Below are positions 35,003 to 44,128 of a stretch of 64,000 nt of DNA, piece after piece. The stretch is taken from contig CAWKAA010000005.1 in assembly GCA_963847515.1 (NCBI GenBank), positions 558,001-622,000 of the forward strand, in the 5' to 3' direction. The translations under genes were made by a program, and so were the position numbers. Numbering within the stretch: position 1 is the first letter of the stretch; every line of letters starts with the position of its first letter. Source of the DNA: QHXW01 sp963847515 (GTDB taxonomy: Bacteria > Acidobacteriota > Terriglobia > Bryobacterales > Bryobacteraceae). Under the pieces are notes generated by a model. That model saw only the letters and a list, made by a program, of their open reading frames with translations. It was not told the origin of the DNA and ran no database searches.

Positions 35003-36337
35003 ATGCGAATTCGCGGGGTAGTTCCGCCCGTTCTTTTTTTGTTCGCGGGGACTCTCGCCGCACAGGAGTATTACAGCGTTCCCGGCGTGGATGCGCCGGA
35101 GCTGGCGCGGCGAGGGCGGTATTCGGTTGGAGTCCGGACGATCGAGATCGTCCACCCGGCGCAGGTGGATATCCTACATTTCGATAAAGGCACCGGTAAA
35201 GCCCCTCTGTATGACCGGCCGCTGACGCTGGAGGTCTGGTATCCGGCCACCATTCCGCCGGGGAAGGAAGAGCGCACCACGTATGAAAGTGCGATGCCGG
35301 GCAATCCGGATCGGCTGCCGCCCGGAATGCCGAAAACGTTTCGGATTGCAGGAAAAGCTCTGCGCGATGCGCCACCCATAAGCGGCGAGCGATTTCCGCT
35401 GGTGGCGGTGTCGCACGGATATCCGGGGTCGCGAACATTCTTAAGTTACCTGACGGAGAACCTGGCTTCAAAAGGATACGTGGTTGCGGCCATCGACCAT
35501 ACCGATTCGGTGGATGGCGCAGTACGGGAATTCCAGAGCACCCTGCTCAACCGGGCGAGCGATCAGTTGTTCACTATTCAAGCCCTTGCCGAGCGGTCGG
35601 AAAAAGCGGACGATTTACTGCACGGTTTGCTGGATGCGTCGAGAGTGGCGATTGTGGGTTACTCGATGGGCGGCTATGGAGCGCTGGCAAGCGCGGGCGC
35701 GGGATTCAGCAAGAAGAGTCCCGCGATGCCTTATGTGCCGGGCGGATACTTAGAGGAATGGACCGCAGGGAACTCAAAATTCGACGCGCACGACCGGAAG
35801 AATATCAAAGCGATGGTCGCAATCGCGCCGTGGGGCGCCCAGCCCCCCTACAACCTGTGGGACGACCAGGGGCTGGCGGGTCTCCGCGTACCGTCGCTAT
35901 TCATCGCGGGCGATCAGGATGATGTGTCGGGGTTCGAGCCGGGGACCCAGCGCGTGTTCGAGCATGCTGTCCATTCCGATCGATGCCTGCTGGTTTACGA
36001 AAACGCAAACCACAATGTCGGCGGCAATCCGCCTCCGCCTGAAGTGATGGGAGATTTTGTGACGCGCGAGCATTTCGACGAACCAGTCTGGCGCAAAGAC
36101 CGGATTGTGGCGATCAACCAGCATTTCGTGACGGCGTTTCTGGACCTCTACTTGAAAGGCGATGAAAGCCGGCGCGCCTACCTCCATCTGGTGGTGGAAA
36201 AATCGAACGACGGAAAGTGGCCGGTGAAGCAGGGCGAGTCAACGGGCGCGGCGTTCAGCGACGGGGCGGCGTATTGGAAAGGATTTCAGCGGCGGTGGGC
36301 GCTGGGGTTGGAGATGCACTGTAAGGCGGCGGAATAG
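35003..36337 (+). CDS. Secreted alpha/beta hydrolase (dienelactone hydrolase/PAF acetylhydrolase-like)
   Basis: The 444-residue protein has a signal peptide ending around AQEYYS and an alpha/beta fold with the oxyanion region VAVSHGYPGSRTF and nucleophile elbow GYSMGG (serine in the 'GYSMG' motif). A later acidic residue (SLFIAGDQDDV) and histidine (ENANHNVGG) can complete the triad. The leaving group and substrate are unknown. It is transcribed with the kinase downstream, about 70 bp apart. Confidence 0.85.
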   Translation: MRIRGVVPPVLFLFAGTLAAQEYYSVPGVDAPELARRGRYSVGVRTIEIVHPAQVDILHFDKGTGKAPLYDRPLTLEVWYPATIPPGKEERTTYESAMPGNPDRLPPGMPKTFRIAGKALRDAPPISGERFPLVAVSHGYPGSRTFLSYLTENLASKGYVVAAIDHTDSVDGAVREFQSTLLNRASDQLFTIQALAERSEKADDLLHGLLDASRVAIVGYSMGGYGALASAGAGFSKKSPAMPYVPGGYLEEWTAGNSKFDAHDRKNIKAMVAIAPWGAQPPYNLWDDQGLAGLRVPSLFIAGDQDDVSGFEPGTQRVFEHAVHSDRCLLVYENANHNVGGNPPPPEVMGDFVTREHFDEPVWRKDRIVAINQHFVTAFLDLYLKGDESRRAYLHLVVEKSNDGKWPVKQGESTGAAFSDGAAYWKGFQRRWALGLEMHCKAAE

Positions 36338-36406
36338 GCCGCGAATGAACGCGACTCAACGCGAATAACGCCGCCGCGAGGTTGAGTAGCGGGGTGAAGA
36401 CCTGCT

Positions 36407-39082
36407 GTGGAAGAATGCGAGGAACCGATGGCACTCGCTCCCGCAACCCGGCTGGGGCCCTACGAGATCGTTTCGGCGATTGGGGCCGGAGGTATGGGCG
36501 AGGTCTACCGGGCGCGGGACACACGGCTGGACCGGACGGTGGCCATCAAGATTCTGCCGGCACATCTCTCTAGCAGCCCGGATGCGCGTGAGCGCTTCGA
36601 CCGGGAGGCGCGGGCGATTTCGAGCCTGAGCCATCCGCACATCTGCCCGTTGTATGACGTGGGTCATCAGGATGGTATCGACTATCTGGTGATGGAGTGC
36701 CTGGACGGGCAGACGCTGGCGCAGCGGCTGCAAAAAGGGCCGCTGCCCGTTGCCCAGGCGATCGAGTACGCGATCCAGATTGCGGATGCGATGGAGGCGG
36801 CGCACCGGCAGGGCGTGATTCACCGGGATCTGAAGCCGGGCAACATCATGCTCACGAAATCTGGCGCCAAGTTGCTGGATTTCGGCCTGGCGAAATTGCG
36901 GGCAGGCGAAGGCGTCACGGGACTCAGCGCGGTGGTGACCCAAACCACGCCGCTGACCAGCGCCGGAACGGTGGTGGGAACGCTGCAATATATGGCGCCC
37001 GAGCAGTTGGAGGGCAAGGAGGCGGACGCGCGGACGGACATCTTCGCTCTGGGAGCGGTGATGTATGAAATGGTGAGGGGAGAGAAAGCGTTCAAAGGGA
37101 AAAGCCACGCCAGTTTAATTTCGGCCATCATGTCCGCGGAACCCGCCCCCATCGCGACAACCCAAGAGATGATGCCACCCGCTTTGGAGCACGTGGTGCG
37201 GAGCTGCCTGGCGAAGGAGCCGGACGAGCGGTGGCAATCGGCGCATGATGTCAAGATCGAGCTGAAGTGGTCGCAAGCGCGGGGAGCCGATGCGGCGGCA
37301 CAAGCGGCGGTTTCGAAACAAACCGGCACTCGCGAGAAACTGGCGTGGGGCACTGCGCTGCTGATGCTTGCGGTGGCGGCATGGACGGGCTGGGTCCACT
37401 TCCGCGACAAAGGGCAGCCGGCGCGCATCGTGCGGTCGTCGCTCACGCCGCCGGCGAACTGGTCATTTGTACCTTACAACTTCGCGATCTCTCCGGACGG
37501 CGCACGGCTGGCGTTTGTTGCGGTGAATCCGGAGGGCCATAACATCCTGTGGATTCGGACACTTTCAGCTCCGGCCGCGCAGCAGCTGAGCGGGACGGAT
37601 GACGCAATGTACCCGTTTTGGGCGCCGGACGGCCAGCACGTCGGGTTCTTTACGGACGCGGGGAAGCTGAAGACCGCAGACATATCGGGCGGCGGTGTGC
37701 GGATTCTGTGCGACGCACCGGTGGGCAGGGGCGGTACCTGGAACCAGGACGGCACCATTGTTTTCTCTCCGAGTATTGCGGGTGCTCTGTACCGCGTTTC
37801 GGCTGGCGGAGGCGCTCCCGAACCGGTTACGCGCATTCCGCGCGCGGGCAGCGGCCAGGCCCATCGCTGGCCTTTTTTCCTGCCGGATGGAAAGCATTTT
37901 CTCTATTTCGTCGACTGGAGCGCGCCGGGAGACGCTCTTGGCCCGGGCATCTACGCGGGGTCGCTGGATTCAAACGACAGCCAACTGATTTCCGCGGACC
38001 TCTCGGGCAATGTGAGCTTCGCATCGGGCCATCTGCTGTACGTCCGCGACCGCACTTTGATGGCGCACCCCTTCGATCCTGACCGCCTGCGGATGACAGG
38101 TGCGCCCGTCCCAATCGCGCAGCAGGAGCTGGAAAAAGATACGGGCTTCGGCCAGGCGGGTTTCTCGGTCTCGCAGACGGGAACCATCGTACTCCAGTCG
38201 GCGGCTGAATCCTCTTCGCACCTCGCGTGGTTTGACCGGTCGGGGAAGGAACTCGGCGAATTGCCCGAAACAGGTTACAAGGATCCGCAGTTATCGCCGG
38301 ATGGACGTTCGCTGGTTATCGATTCCGACGATGCTCATAACGGCAAACGTTGTATCCGCGTGTACGATCTGGCGCGTGGTGTCACGACGCGGCTGACCGA
38401 TGGCGGGAACGAAGAGTTTCCGATATGGTCGCGCGACGGAAAGACCATCACGTACGTATCCTCGGATGGCCGGACCTCCACCCTCTACCAGATTCCAGCG
38501 GACGGCTCCGGCCTGCCACAAGTCTTATTGAATGGTAATAAGATGATGCCGAACGACTGGTCGCAGGACGGGCACCTGGTGTTTATGAATTTCGAGAGGG
38601 GCCGCCCTTACCTGGCCGTCTACTCGGCGGAAGATCAGCGGGCTGGTCTGGGACGATTACCGACACAGTTCGCCAACGGGGCCGAAGCCCAGTTCTCGCC
38701 TGACGGCAAGTGGATCGCGTATGCCGGCGCAGGGGGAACCTCGGCCGCCGGCGTGATTCTGGTGCAACCTTTCCCCGGTCCGGGCGGACGCATTCAGATC
38801 TCGAAGGATCCGGGGGCGCAGCCTCGGTGGAGCCGTGACGGCAGAACGCTTTTCTACATCCAGTTTGACAAGAAGCTGATGGCGGCCGGGTTCGATCCGC
38901 AAAGAGGGGCTGCCAGCGCGCCGCAGATGGTTCTTCAAACGCGCGTCGTGGCGTCGCGATATGCGTTTTTCCAATATGCCGTGGCGGCGGATGGGCGCTT
39001 TCTGGTCAACTCACTGCCCTCGAGCTATTCGTCGCCGCTGGCACTGATTACGGGGTGGACGGCACAAGCACGCGATAACTAG
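36407..39082 (+). CDS. PknB-like Ser/Thr protein kinase with TolB-like repeat sensor domain
   Basis: The 891-residue protein has a kinase domain (about 18-280): glycine loop GAGGMGEVY, K48, HRDLKPGN (catalytic D141) and DFG (158-160). A transmembrane helix (about 312-332, TALLMLAVAAWTGWVHF) follows, then an extracellular beta-propeller-like region of PD40/WD40 repeats (for example ISPDGARLAFV, LSPDGRSLVI, FSPDGKWIAYAG). Signals sensed outside would control phosphorylation inside. GTG at 36407 is used; ATG at 36428 is a good alternative. Substrates are unknown. Confidence 0.93.
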   Translation: MEECEEPMALAPATRLGPYEIVSAIGAGGMGEVYRARDTRLDRTVAIKILPAHLSSSPDARERFDREARAISSLSHPHICPLYDVGHQDGIDYLVMECLDGQTLAQRLQKGPLPVAQAIEYAIQIADAMEAAHRQGVIHRDLKPGNIMLTKSGAKLLDFGLAKLRAGEGVTGLSAVVTQTTPLTSAGTVVGTLQYMAPEQLEGKEADARTDIFALGAVMYEMVRGEKAFKGKSHASLISAIMSAEPAPIATTQEMMPPALEHVVRSCLAKEPDERWQSAHDVKIELKWSQARGADAAAQAAVSKQTGTREKLAWGTALLMLAVAAWTGWVHFRDKGQPARIVRSSLTPPANWSFVPYNFAISPDGARLAFVAVNPEGHNILWIRTLSAPAAQQLSGTDDAMYPFWAPDGQHVGFFTDAGKLKTADISGGGVRILCDAPVGRGGTWNQDGTIVFSPSIAGALYRVSAGGGAPEPVTRIPRAGSGQAHRWPFFLPDGKHFLYFVDWSAPGDALGPGIYAGSLDSNDSQLISADLSGNVSFASGHLLYVRDRTLMAHPFDPDRLRMTGAPVPIAQQELEKDTGFGQAGFSVSQTGTIVLQSAAESSSHLAWFDRSGKELGELPETGYKDPQLSPDGRSLVIDSDDAHNGKRCIRVYDLARGVTTRLTDGGNEEFPIWSRDGKTITYVSSDGRTSTLYQIPADGSGLPQVLLNGNKMMPNDWSQDGHLVFMNFERGRPYLAVYSAEDQRAGLGRLPTQFANGAEAQFSPDGKWIAYAGAGGTSAAGVILVQPFPGPGGRIQISKDPGAQPRWSRDGRTLFYIQFDKKLMAAGFDPQRGAASAPQMVLQTRVVASRYAFFQYAVAADGRFLVNSLPSSYSSPLALITGWTAQARDN

Positions 39083-39088
39083 CCAGAT

Positions 39089-39658
39089 ATGGACGTGGCT
39101 TCGACGGAGCGGATGGTTCTGCGGCACTGGCGGGAGGCGGATCGGGAACCGTTTGCGCGGCTGAATGCGGACCCGCGCGTCATGGAGTTCCTGGCGGGGC
39201 CGCTTTCCCGTAAGGAAAGCGATCTGCTGGTGGAGCGGATTGAGGCTCACTTTCGGAAGCACGGTTTCGGTTTGTGTGCCGCGGAGCTGCGGCGGGATCA
39301 TTCGTTGATTGGATTCGTAGGGCTGTCGGTGCCGGCATTCGAGTGCGCGTTTACGCCATGCGTCGAAATCGGCTGGCGACTCGCGGCCGATTCTTGGGGG
39401 CAAGGCCTGGCCACGGAGGGCGCGCGGGCAATGGCGCGATACGCGTTCGAAGGGATTGGGCTCGAGGAGTTGGTGTCATTCGCCGCTCCGGGAAACATGC
39501 GGTCGCGGCGCGTTATGGAAAAGCTGGGCATGACGTACGACCCGTCTGACGATTTCGATCATCCCAGGCTGCCCGAGGGCCACCCGTTGCGAAGGCACGT
39601 GTTGTACCGGTTGGAGGCTTCGGAGTGGAAACGCCGGCGGCTGGCGGAAAAGGAGTGA
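39089..39658 (+). CDS. GNAT-family N-acetyltransferase (RimJ/RimL-like)
   Basis: The 189-residue protein fits acetyltransferases that modify N-terminal amines or small amines: RMVLRHWREADREPFARLN at the start, GWRLAADSWGQGLATEGARA as the acetyl-CoA loop, and NMRSRRVMEKLGM near the end. It follows the kinase by 6 bp and may share its transcript. The target is unknown. Confidence 0.9.
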   Translation: MDVASTERMVLRHWREADREPFARLNADPRVMEFLAGPLSRKESDLLVERIEAHFRKHGFGLCAAELRRDHSLIGFVGLSVPAFECAFTPCVEIGWRLAADSWGQGLATEGARAMARYAFEGIGLEELVSFAAPGNMRSRRVMEKLGMTYDPSDDFDHPRLPEGHPLRRHVLYRLEASEWKRRRLAEKE

Positions 39659-39659
39659 A

Positions 39660-39875
39660 ATGAATCGAAGACAGTTCCTGGCGGGGCTTGGGGCTTCTTG
39701 TGGCGATGGGCTACGAGGTGAAATCAGCGGTGAAGCGGTACGCGATCTAGCGCGAAGGGGTTTCGCGCGGCTTCCGAATGTAAAACACCTCAGGCTGCGA
39801 GTCCTGCGAAGAACAGGGCGGCAAGCCTTTGGCGACGGACATGTGGTCGAGATTTTCGGCGGGTTCCTTGAGTAA
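39660..39875 (+). pseudogene. Stub of a Tat-exported protein
   Basis: ATG lies just after the acetyltransferase stop. The first residues MNRRQFLAGLGASCGD are a good twin-arginine signal, but the remaining 56 codons are rich in Arg and Gly and overlap antisense with the next gene. It looks like a signal peptide left after a deletion. Confidence 0.5.
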
Positions 39876-40106
39876 CGGCATCTTCACGTCGACATTGGGG
39901 TCGACGGGCACAACCAGAAGCGGAACCGCGCAAACCTGGGGTGCGCTACTGGAGGGCAGGGCGAACACACGCGGCCGGACGCTGGCGAACTTTTTCCACT
40001 GGAACCAGCTTGGCGGAGCATTGAAGTCCGAAGAGGGCGGCACAGCGGGTTCCTGAGCCAGCAAAGCCGAACCACCAAGCACTAAGGCTAAGAGGCAACG
40101 TCCCAT
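39747..40106 (-). CDS. Secreted hypothetical protein
   Basis: The 119-residue protein starts at ATG 40106 with MGRCLLALVLGGSALLAQEP, a signal peptide with an ALLAQ-like cleavage site. The rest is proline rich and of no known family. Two cysteines (VCAV, PPCSSQ) could form a disulfide. It overlaps antisense the Tat stub at 39660, so at most one of these is a working gene; this is the better of the two. Confidence 0.45.
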   Translation of the reverse strand: MGRCLLALVLGGSALLAQEPAVPPSSDFNAPPSWFQWKKFASVRPRVFALPSSSAPQVCAVPLLVVPVDPNVDVKMPLLKEPAENLDHMSVAKGLPPCSSQDSQPEVFYIRKPRETPSR

Positions 40107-40243
40107 ACAACCGGGGATTATGGCACAAATAAATCGCGGTGGGAATGGCCCCCGGAGGCGGCTCAAAATAACCTGCGCGCTTTGGCGGCCCACCTCGTCT
40201 CGTCTGCAGGCAGCTTAAGGTACCCACCCTGAAGGAGTGACCT

Positions 40244-41047
40244 ATGCGAAGCAAAATCATAGTTGCGGTAGTGGCTACCGCCGTGTCTGCGCAAACTCCT
40301 CCCACCGAAAGCGCGGAGCGCGTGGTGCAGTTGGTCCACACGCCCACCTCCCGGGGTTTCGAGCAAATGGCCACGGTGCTTCACGCCGTCGCCCAACTGC
40401 CAAACTCGACAATTGACAGGGAACACAACTCGTTTGTCCTCGACGGGACTCCCAGCGATCTTGCGATGGCTGAATGGCTGATTCACATGATGGACAAACC
40501 TGCCGGCTGGCGGCCATCCGATCAGGAGATCTGGAACCCAGCCACGCGAGAATTCCGCGCGCCTGCCGGCCGCGATCCGGTCGCGCGGGTTTGCTATCTC
40601 AGCCATACCCAGGCGCCGCTGGGATCGCAGGAGCTGATCACGGTGCTACGAACCGTTGCCGATGTCCATAAGATATTTTGTTATGACCCGGCTAGCGTCG
40701 TAGCCTTTCGCGGATCGGCCGACTCGGTGGAGCTGGCCGAGTGGCTGATTCGCAAACTGGATCTGCCCTCTGGTGCACAAGCCGTGAAGGAATCCGGCGC
40801 GAATCTTTACCGCCTGACAACCCGCCAGCGCGACGGCAGCGAGGATCTCGTACGCGTGTTTTACCTCAACCCGGGCGTTTCCCCTCCCGGCATCCAAGAA
40901 ATGATTACCGCCATGCGAAAGCGTGCGAGCATCCAGAAGGTCTTTTCGCATACCACGCCACCCGCTATCGCCGCGCGCGGCAACGCCGCCCAGCTCGCAG
41001 ATGCTCAGCGGATTATTGAGGAAATGGAAACTGCTGGTGCGCGCTGA
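40244..41047 (+). CDS. Secreted protein of three tandem secretin-N-like (NolW) repeats
   Basis: AAGGAG lies just before ATG. The 267-residue protein has a short signal peptide (MRSKIIVAVVATAVSAQ) and three repeats of about 85 residues of the type 'Arg-Val-Val/Cys-Tyr-Leu ... Gln-Glu-Leu/Met-Ile ... Ala-Arg-Gly ... Ala-Glu-Trp-Leu/Ala-Gln-Arg-Ile', resembling the N domains that stack in secretin rings. No secretin core follows, so it may be a stand-alone periplasmic binding protein. Confidence 0.6.
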   Translation: MRSKIIVAVVATAVSAQTPPTESAERVVQLVHTPTSRGFEQMATVLHAVAQLPNSTIDREHNSFVLDGTPSDLAMAEWLIHMMDKPAGWRPSDQEIWNPATREFRAPAGRDPVARVCYLSHTQAPLGSQELITVLRTVADVHKIFCYDPASVVAFRGSADSVELAEWLIRKLDLPSGAQAVKESGANLYRLTTRQRDGSEDLVRVFYLNPGVSPPGIQEMITAMRKRASIQKVFSHTTPPAIAARGNAAQLADAQRIIEEMETAGAR

Positions 41048-41155
41048 TAGCTAACGCTCAATCCACAATTCAGCGTTGGAGTCTTTCCGGCTGGCCAAAG
41101 CCAGGACACCATAAACATGATCCGCTAGCTCAGAACGTAGTCCGGAAATCAGGCG

Positions 41156-41398
41156 ATGGCACTAAACGATGTTGCGCATTTTGCCGATGTACCCATTGAG
41201 GTCGAGGTTGAACTTGACCGCCGGGGGCCCTTGGTTCGGGCCATTCTCGAGTTGGCAGAGAGCGGCTTCATCGGCATAACTCGGTCGGTAGGGGAGAATA
41301 TCGATCTTTACGTGGGCGGCATGCTTATGGGCTGCGTGAGATCGTGCTTATTGAACAGAATCGGCGTACGCATCACGGATTTCAACTCTGAGGATTGA
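41156..41398 (+). CDS. fliN: FliN-like flagellar motor switch protein
   Basis: The 80-residue protein is a SpoA domain of the FliN/FliM C-terminal class: DVPIEVEVELDRRG, ENIDLYVGGMLMGCV and GVRITDFNSED. In a flagellum it forms part of the C-ring. It is shorter than most FliN (which carry an extra N-terminal region), but the SpoA core is complete. Its neighbours are fliO and relics of fliP and flhF, so it belongs to a collapsed flagellar locus; whether it is still used is unknown. Confidence 0.75.
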   Translation: MALNDVAHFADVPIEVEVELDRRGPLVRAILELAESGFIGITRSVGENIDLYVGGMLMGCVRSCLLNRIGVRITDFNSED

Positions 41399-41401
41399 CC
41401 T

Positions 41402-41683
41402 GTGGAAATAACGGACCCTATGCCGGCGTTGGCCGGTGTTCTAGCAGTTCTGGCGGCGGCCTTGTGGTGGTTGCGCAAGAAAGGAACATTGCGTTTCCAG
41501 CCCCGTGCGGGGCGCCCGCGGCGGCTGCACTCGATCGAACGGCTGGCGCTTTCGCCCCATCATGCGCTGCATCTGGTGCGACCGGATGATCGGGCCATTT
41601 TGGTGGCGCAGTCGCCCTCCGGACTGGCTTTCCTCGAGAGGCCTGAGAACGCCGCCCCTCGGCTCATGGCCGAACATGCATGA
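41402..41683 (+). CDS. fliO: FliO-like flagellar export-apparatus protein
   Basis: The 93-residue protein has a single N-terminal transmembrane helix (AGVLAVLAAALWWL) and a FliO-type C-terminal domain (RRLHSIERLALSPHHALHLVRPDDRA, then LVAQSPSGLAFLE). GTG is used as start. It follows fliN by 3 bp and overlaps the fliP stub by 4 bp. FliO helps assemble the FliP-FliR core, which is not intact here. Confidence 0.72.
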   Translation: MEITDPMPALAGVLAVLAAALWWLRKKGTLRFQPRAGRPRRLHSIERLALSPHHALHLVRPDDRAILVAQSPSGLAFLERPENAAPRLMAEHA

Positions 41684-41871
41684 AGCGGCTCTGGCTCCTC
41701 TCCTACGGATGGGCCCAGCGCGCCCACGCAAATAATCCCGGATTTCTTGAATCTGGTTTGAAATGGTGGAGACGCCGCGGGGCGCTGAGATGGGCGTGGG
41801 CGCATGGCGGGCCGGATACCTCTCCCTGTATGCGGAAATCGGTACGCACCAGGTTCTATCGGCTTGCCTGA
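41680..41871 (+). pseudogene. fliP stub fused to unrelated sequence
   Basis: ATG overlaps the fliO stop (ATGA), the position of fliP in flagellar operons. The first 25 residues (MKRLWLLSYGWAQRAHANNPGF) resemble a FliP signal-peptide start. After about 41745 the frame no longer looks like FliP and runs through the flhF relic in a different frame. A deletion junction is likely here. Confidence 0.6.
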
Positions 41872-42056
41872 AATCCGCCGATATTACCCGTGCGGTGGAT
41901 CGATTCGAAGTTTTCCGGCCAGCCGATTTCCTTATTCACGGGGGGGAGCAGATATCTGAAGACCTGGAGCCGGCGACCAAGAGCCGGATCGCTGACCTCG
42001 AGCCCTCACCTGAGGACCACCGTTCCCGGGTAGCGAGGGATCACGAGCACGCATGA
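41763..42056 (+). pseudogene. flhF C-terminal relic
   Basis: The frame contains VETPRG (a degraded DTPG motif), THQVLSACLKSADITRAVDRFEVFRPADF and ISEDLEPATKSRIADLEP, the distal segments of the FlhF GTPase. About 25 residues between the last two segments are missing, including the KLD-type motif. It overlaps fliA by 4 bp. FlhF places flagella in many bacteria; this copy cannot be functional. Confidence 0.7.
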
Positions 42057-42796
42057 CCAGCTACTCTATTACCAGTGAAATCAGTGCCGCGGAGCGCGAG
42101 CAGCTGATCCTCGAGCATTTGCCGCAGGTCCGCCTGATTGGCCGGCGGATTCACGACCGGGTGCCGGACAACGTCACTCTGGAAGACCTGATTTCAGCAG
42201 GTGTGGTGGGCTTGATTTCGGCCATCGATCATTTCGATCCGAAGCACAACGTCAAGCTCAAAACCTATGCCGAGTACAAGATCCGCGGGGCCATTCTGGA
42301 TAGTCTGCGCGGTCTCGACTGGGCGCCGCGCCAGAAACGCCGCATGGCCCGGCAAGTGGAAACCGCCGTCCAGACAGCCAGCAAGCGGCTGCATCGCGAC
42401 CCCACCGAAGAAGACATTGCCAGCGAACTGAAGCTCGACTTGAAGGATTATCACCGCTGGCTGTTGGATTTGCAAGGGCTGGCCATGGCCACGCTCGAAT
42501 GCGCGGACGAAGACGGACGCGACTTGCTGGCTTATGCCGCCGACGCTGAAGAAAAGCAGCCCTTGCGCCTGCTCGAACGCAGCGAGCTCGAAAAACTGCT
42601 GGCGCAGGCGATCGAGCAGATGCCGCCGATGGATCGCACCGTGATCAGCCAATACTACCTGGAAGAACTCACGCTGCGAGAAATTGCCGAGGTGGTTCAC
42701 CTGCACCAGTCCCGTATTTCGCAGATCAAATCGCAGGCGATTCTGCGTTTGCGCGCCTACCTTGCCAAGCGCTGGCCCATGGAGCGGGGGATTTGA
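42053..42796 (+). CDS. fliA: RNA polymerase sigma-28 (FliA/WhiG-type) factor
   Basis: The 247-residue protein is a full group 3 sigma factor: region 2 (YAEYKIRGAILDSLRGLDWAP), region 3 (SKRLHRDPTEEDIASELKLD) and region 4 (LTLREIAEVVHLHQSRISQIKSQAILRLR). It is intact even though the flagellar genes before it are broken. It may serve genes elsewhere or have taken a new role. The start overlaps the flhF relic (ATGA). Confidence 0.9.
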   Translation: MTSYSITSEISAAEREQLILEHLPQVRLIGRRIHDRVPDNVTLEDLISAGVVGLISAIDHFDPKHNVKLKTYAEYKIRGAILDSLRGLDWAPRQKRRMARQVETAVQTASKRLHRDPTEEDIASELKLDLKDYHRWLLDLQGLAMATLECADEDGRDLLAYAADAEEKQPLRLLERSELEKLLAQAIEQMPPMDRTVISQYYLEELTLREIAEVVHLHQSRISQIKSQAILRLRAYLAKRWPMERGI

Positions 42797-42818
42797 AGCG
42801 GGGGGTATTTCGCATCGA

Positions 42819-43673
42819 GTGATCCGGCGCCTCGCTGCTCTCGCCTCCCGGGCCACATCCAAGTTGTGGCGGCCACGGCTCAATCGCTACAGTGGAATTC
42901 TGAATTCCCTGATTTCATCCGGCGGACTCGGTATCGCTGTTCTGGCAACCGCCGCGGCCCTTCTCGGCGCGGTAATTGGCGTGTTCCTTCCAGCAGCTCA
43001 TCAGAAGGCGCGCTTCATGGTGCCGTTTGCCGGCGGGCTGCTCGTGGGCGTCTCGGTTTTCGGTCTGTTTCCCGAACTGGTTTCGGAAATCGGATGGGGC
43101 AAGGGGCTGTTGCTATTCGCGGCCGGTTATCTGGTTTTGCTCGGAATCAACCACTATGTCATCCCCATCTGTCCCTCTTGTGCCCATGATCACGATCACG
43201 AGGCGTGCGCCACCGTCTTGCATGGTTTTGCCGGTCCTTTGGTTTTGGCAGCAGCGGTTCATAGCACCCTGGATGGCTGGAGCATCGTGACGGCGCAGTT
43301 TGCTGGTCCGCTGGGGGTCCGCCTGGCGCTGCCCATGGCAGTCGTCCTGCACAAGATTCCCGAAGGCATTGCTTTGGGCGCGATTCTCTGCGCGGCGGTC
43401 GTGTCGCGCCGCGTGGCCCTGGCTTGGTGCCTGCTCGCCGAAGGAGTGACGCTCGCCGGCGGAGCAGCGGGCCTTAAGCTCGCGCCCCTCTTTGGTCAGG
43501 CCTGGCTTAGTTATCCACTGGCCATCGCCGGCGGATTCTTCCTCTATCTTGGATTCCACGCCGTGCATGGCGAGTGGAAGCGGCGCGGCTTGATTCCCGC
43601 CGTGATGCCGGCGCTTACCGGAGCCGCGGGAGCGGCAGCCTTGCAACAAGGCGTACGCGCCCTGCTGCGCTGA
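42819..43673 (+). CDS. ZIP-family metal ion transporter
   Basis: The membrane protein (about 284 residues from GTG at 42819) has eight hydrophobic segments, the ZIP metal-path motif HSTLDG (helix IV) and HKIPEGIALG (helix V), and a His/Asp/Cys-rich loop CSCAHDHDHEACAT for metal capture. It probably imports or moves Zn or other divalent ions. The start is uncertain because no strong ribosome site is seen; a later start near 42900 is possible. Confidence 0.85.
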   Translation: MIRRLAALASRATSKLWRPRLNRYSGILNSLISSGGLGIAVLATAAALLGAVIGVFLPAAHQKARFMVPFAGGLLVGVSVFGLFPELVSEIGWGKGLLLFAAGYLVLLGINHYVIPICPSCAHDHDHEACATVLHGFAGPLVLAAAVHSTLDGWSIVTAQFAGPLGVRLALPMAVVLHKIPEGIALGAILCAAVVSRRVALAWCLLAEGVTLAGGAAGLKLAPLFGQAWLSYPLAIAGGFFLYLGFHAVHGEWKRRGLIPAVMPALTGAAGAAALQQGVRALLR

Positions 43674-43778
43674 CGCCCGTTCACAGCCCGGCCAAAATTT
43701 TCTTAGCGACTCATTCCCCAACACTTATGCCGCCCTGAGTCGTATGCCCGGCTCGCGCACCAGCCGCGCTTGACTAGC

Positions 43779-44126
43779 ATGGGCTTAGCAACCTTTCGCG
43801 CTTCCCAAATGCCCGCTCCCTTTGAAATCGTGGACGTTGACGTAGATCCGCAGAGCTGGACCCCGCTCGTGGCGCCGTTCGGCTGCAACAACGTCGCCAT
43901 CAAAAACACCCTGTCTTGCGACTTATTAGTTTGCACTGACCTTTCGCGGCCCGACCAGGACGTCATTTCCTCCTCTGTCCAGGAAGTCATCGCGGCGCCG
44001 TTGTCGGGAGCCCCTTTTTGGAGAGACGCCACCGCCAGTCCATACCGGTTCATGCCCGGCTGCACGGTAGCGTATTTGCAGGCCGCTTCCGGCACGGGCA
44101 TTGTCAAAGTGCGATTCGTGAGGTGA
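43779..44126 (+). CDS. Small hypothetical protein, first gene of a five-gene cluster
   Basis: About 115 residues, no family recognised. It is rich in Val, Asp and Pro, with segments WTPLVAPFGCNNVAIKN, LSCDLLVCTD and FMPGCTVAYLQA, suggesting beta strands. No signal peptide. Two bases separate its stop from the next gene. Start codons ATG 43779, TTG 43770 and ATG 43809 are all possible. Confidence 0.55.
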   Translation: MGLATFRASQMPAPFEIVDVDVDPQSWTPLVAPFGCNNVAIKNTLSCDLLVCTDLSRPDQDVISSSVQEVIAAPLSGAPFWRDATASPYRFMPGCTVAYLQAASGTGIVKVRFVR

Positions 44127-44128
44127 CG

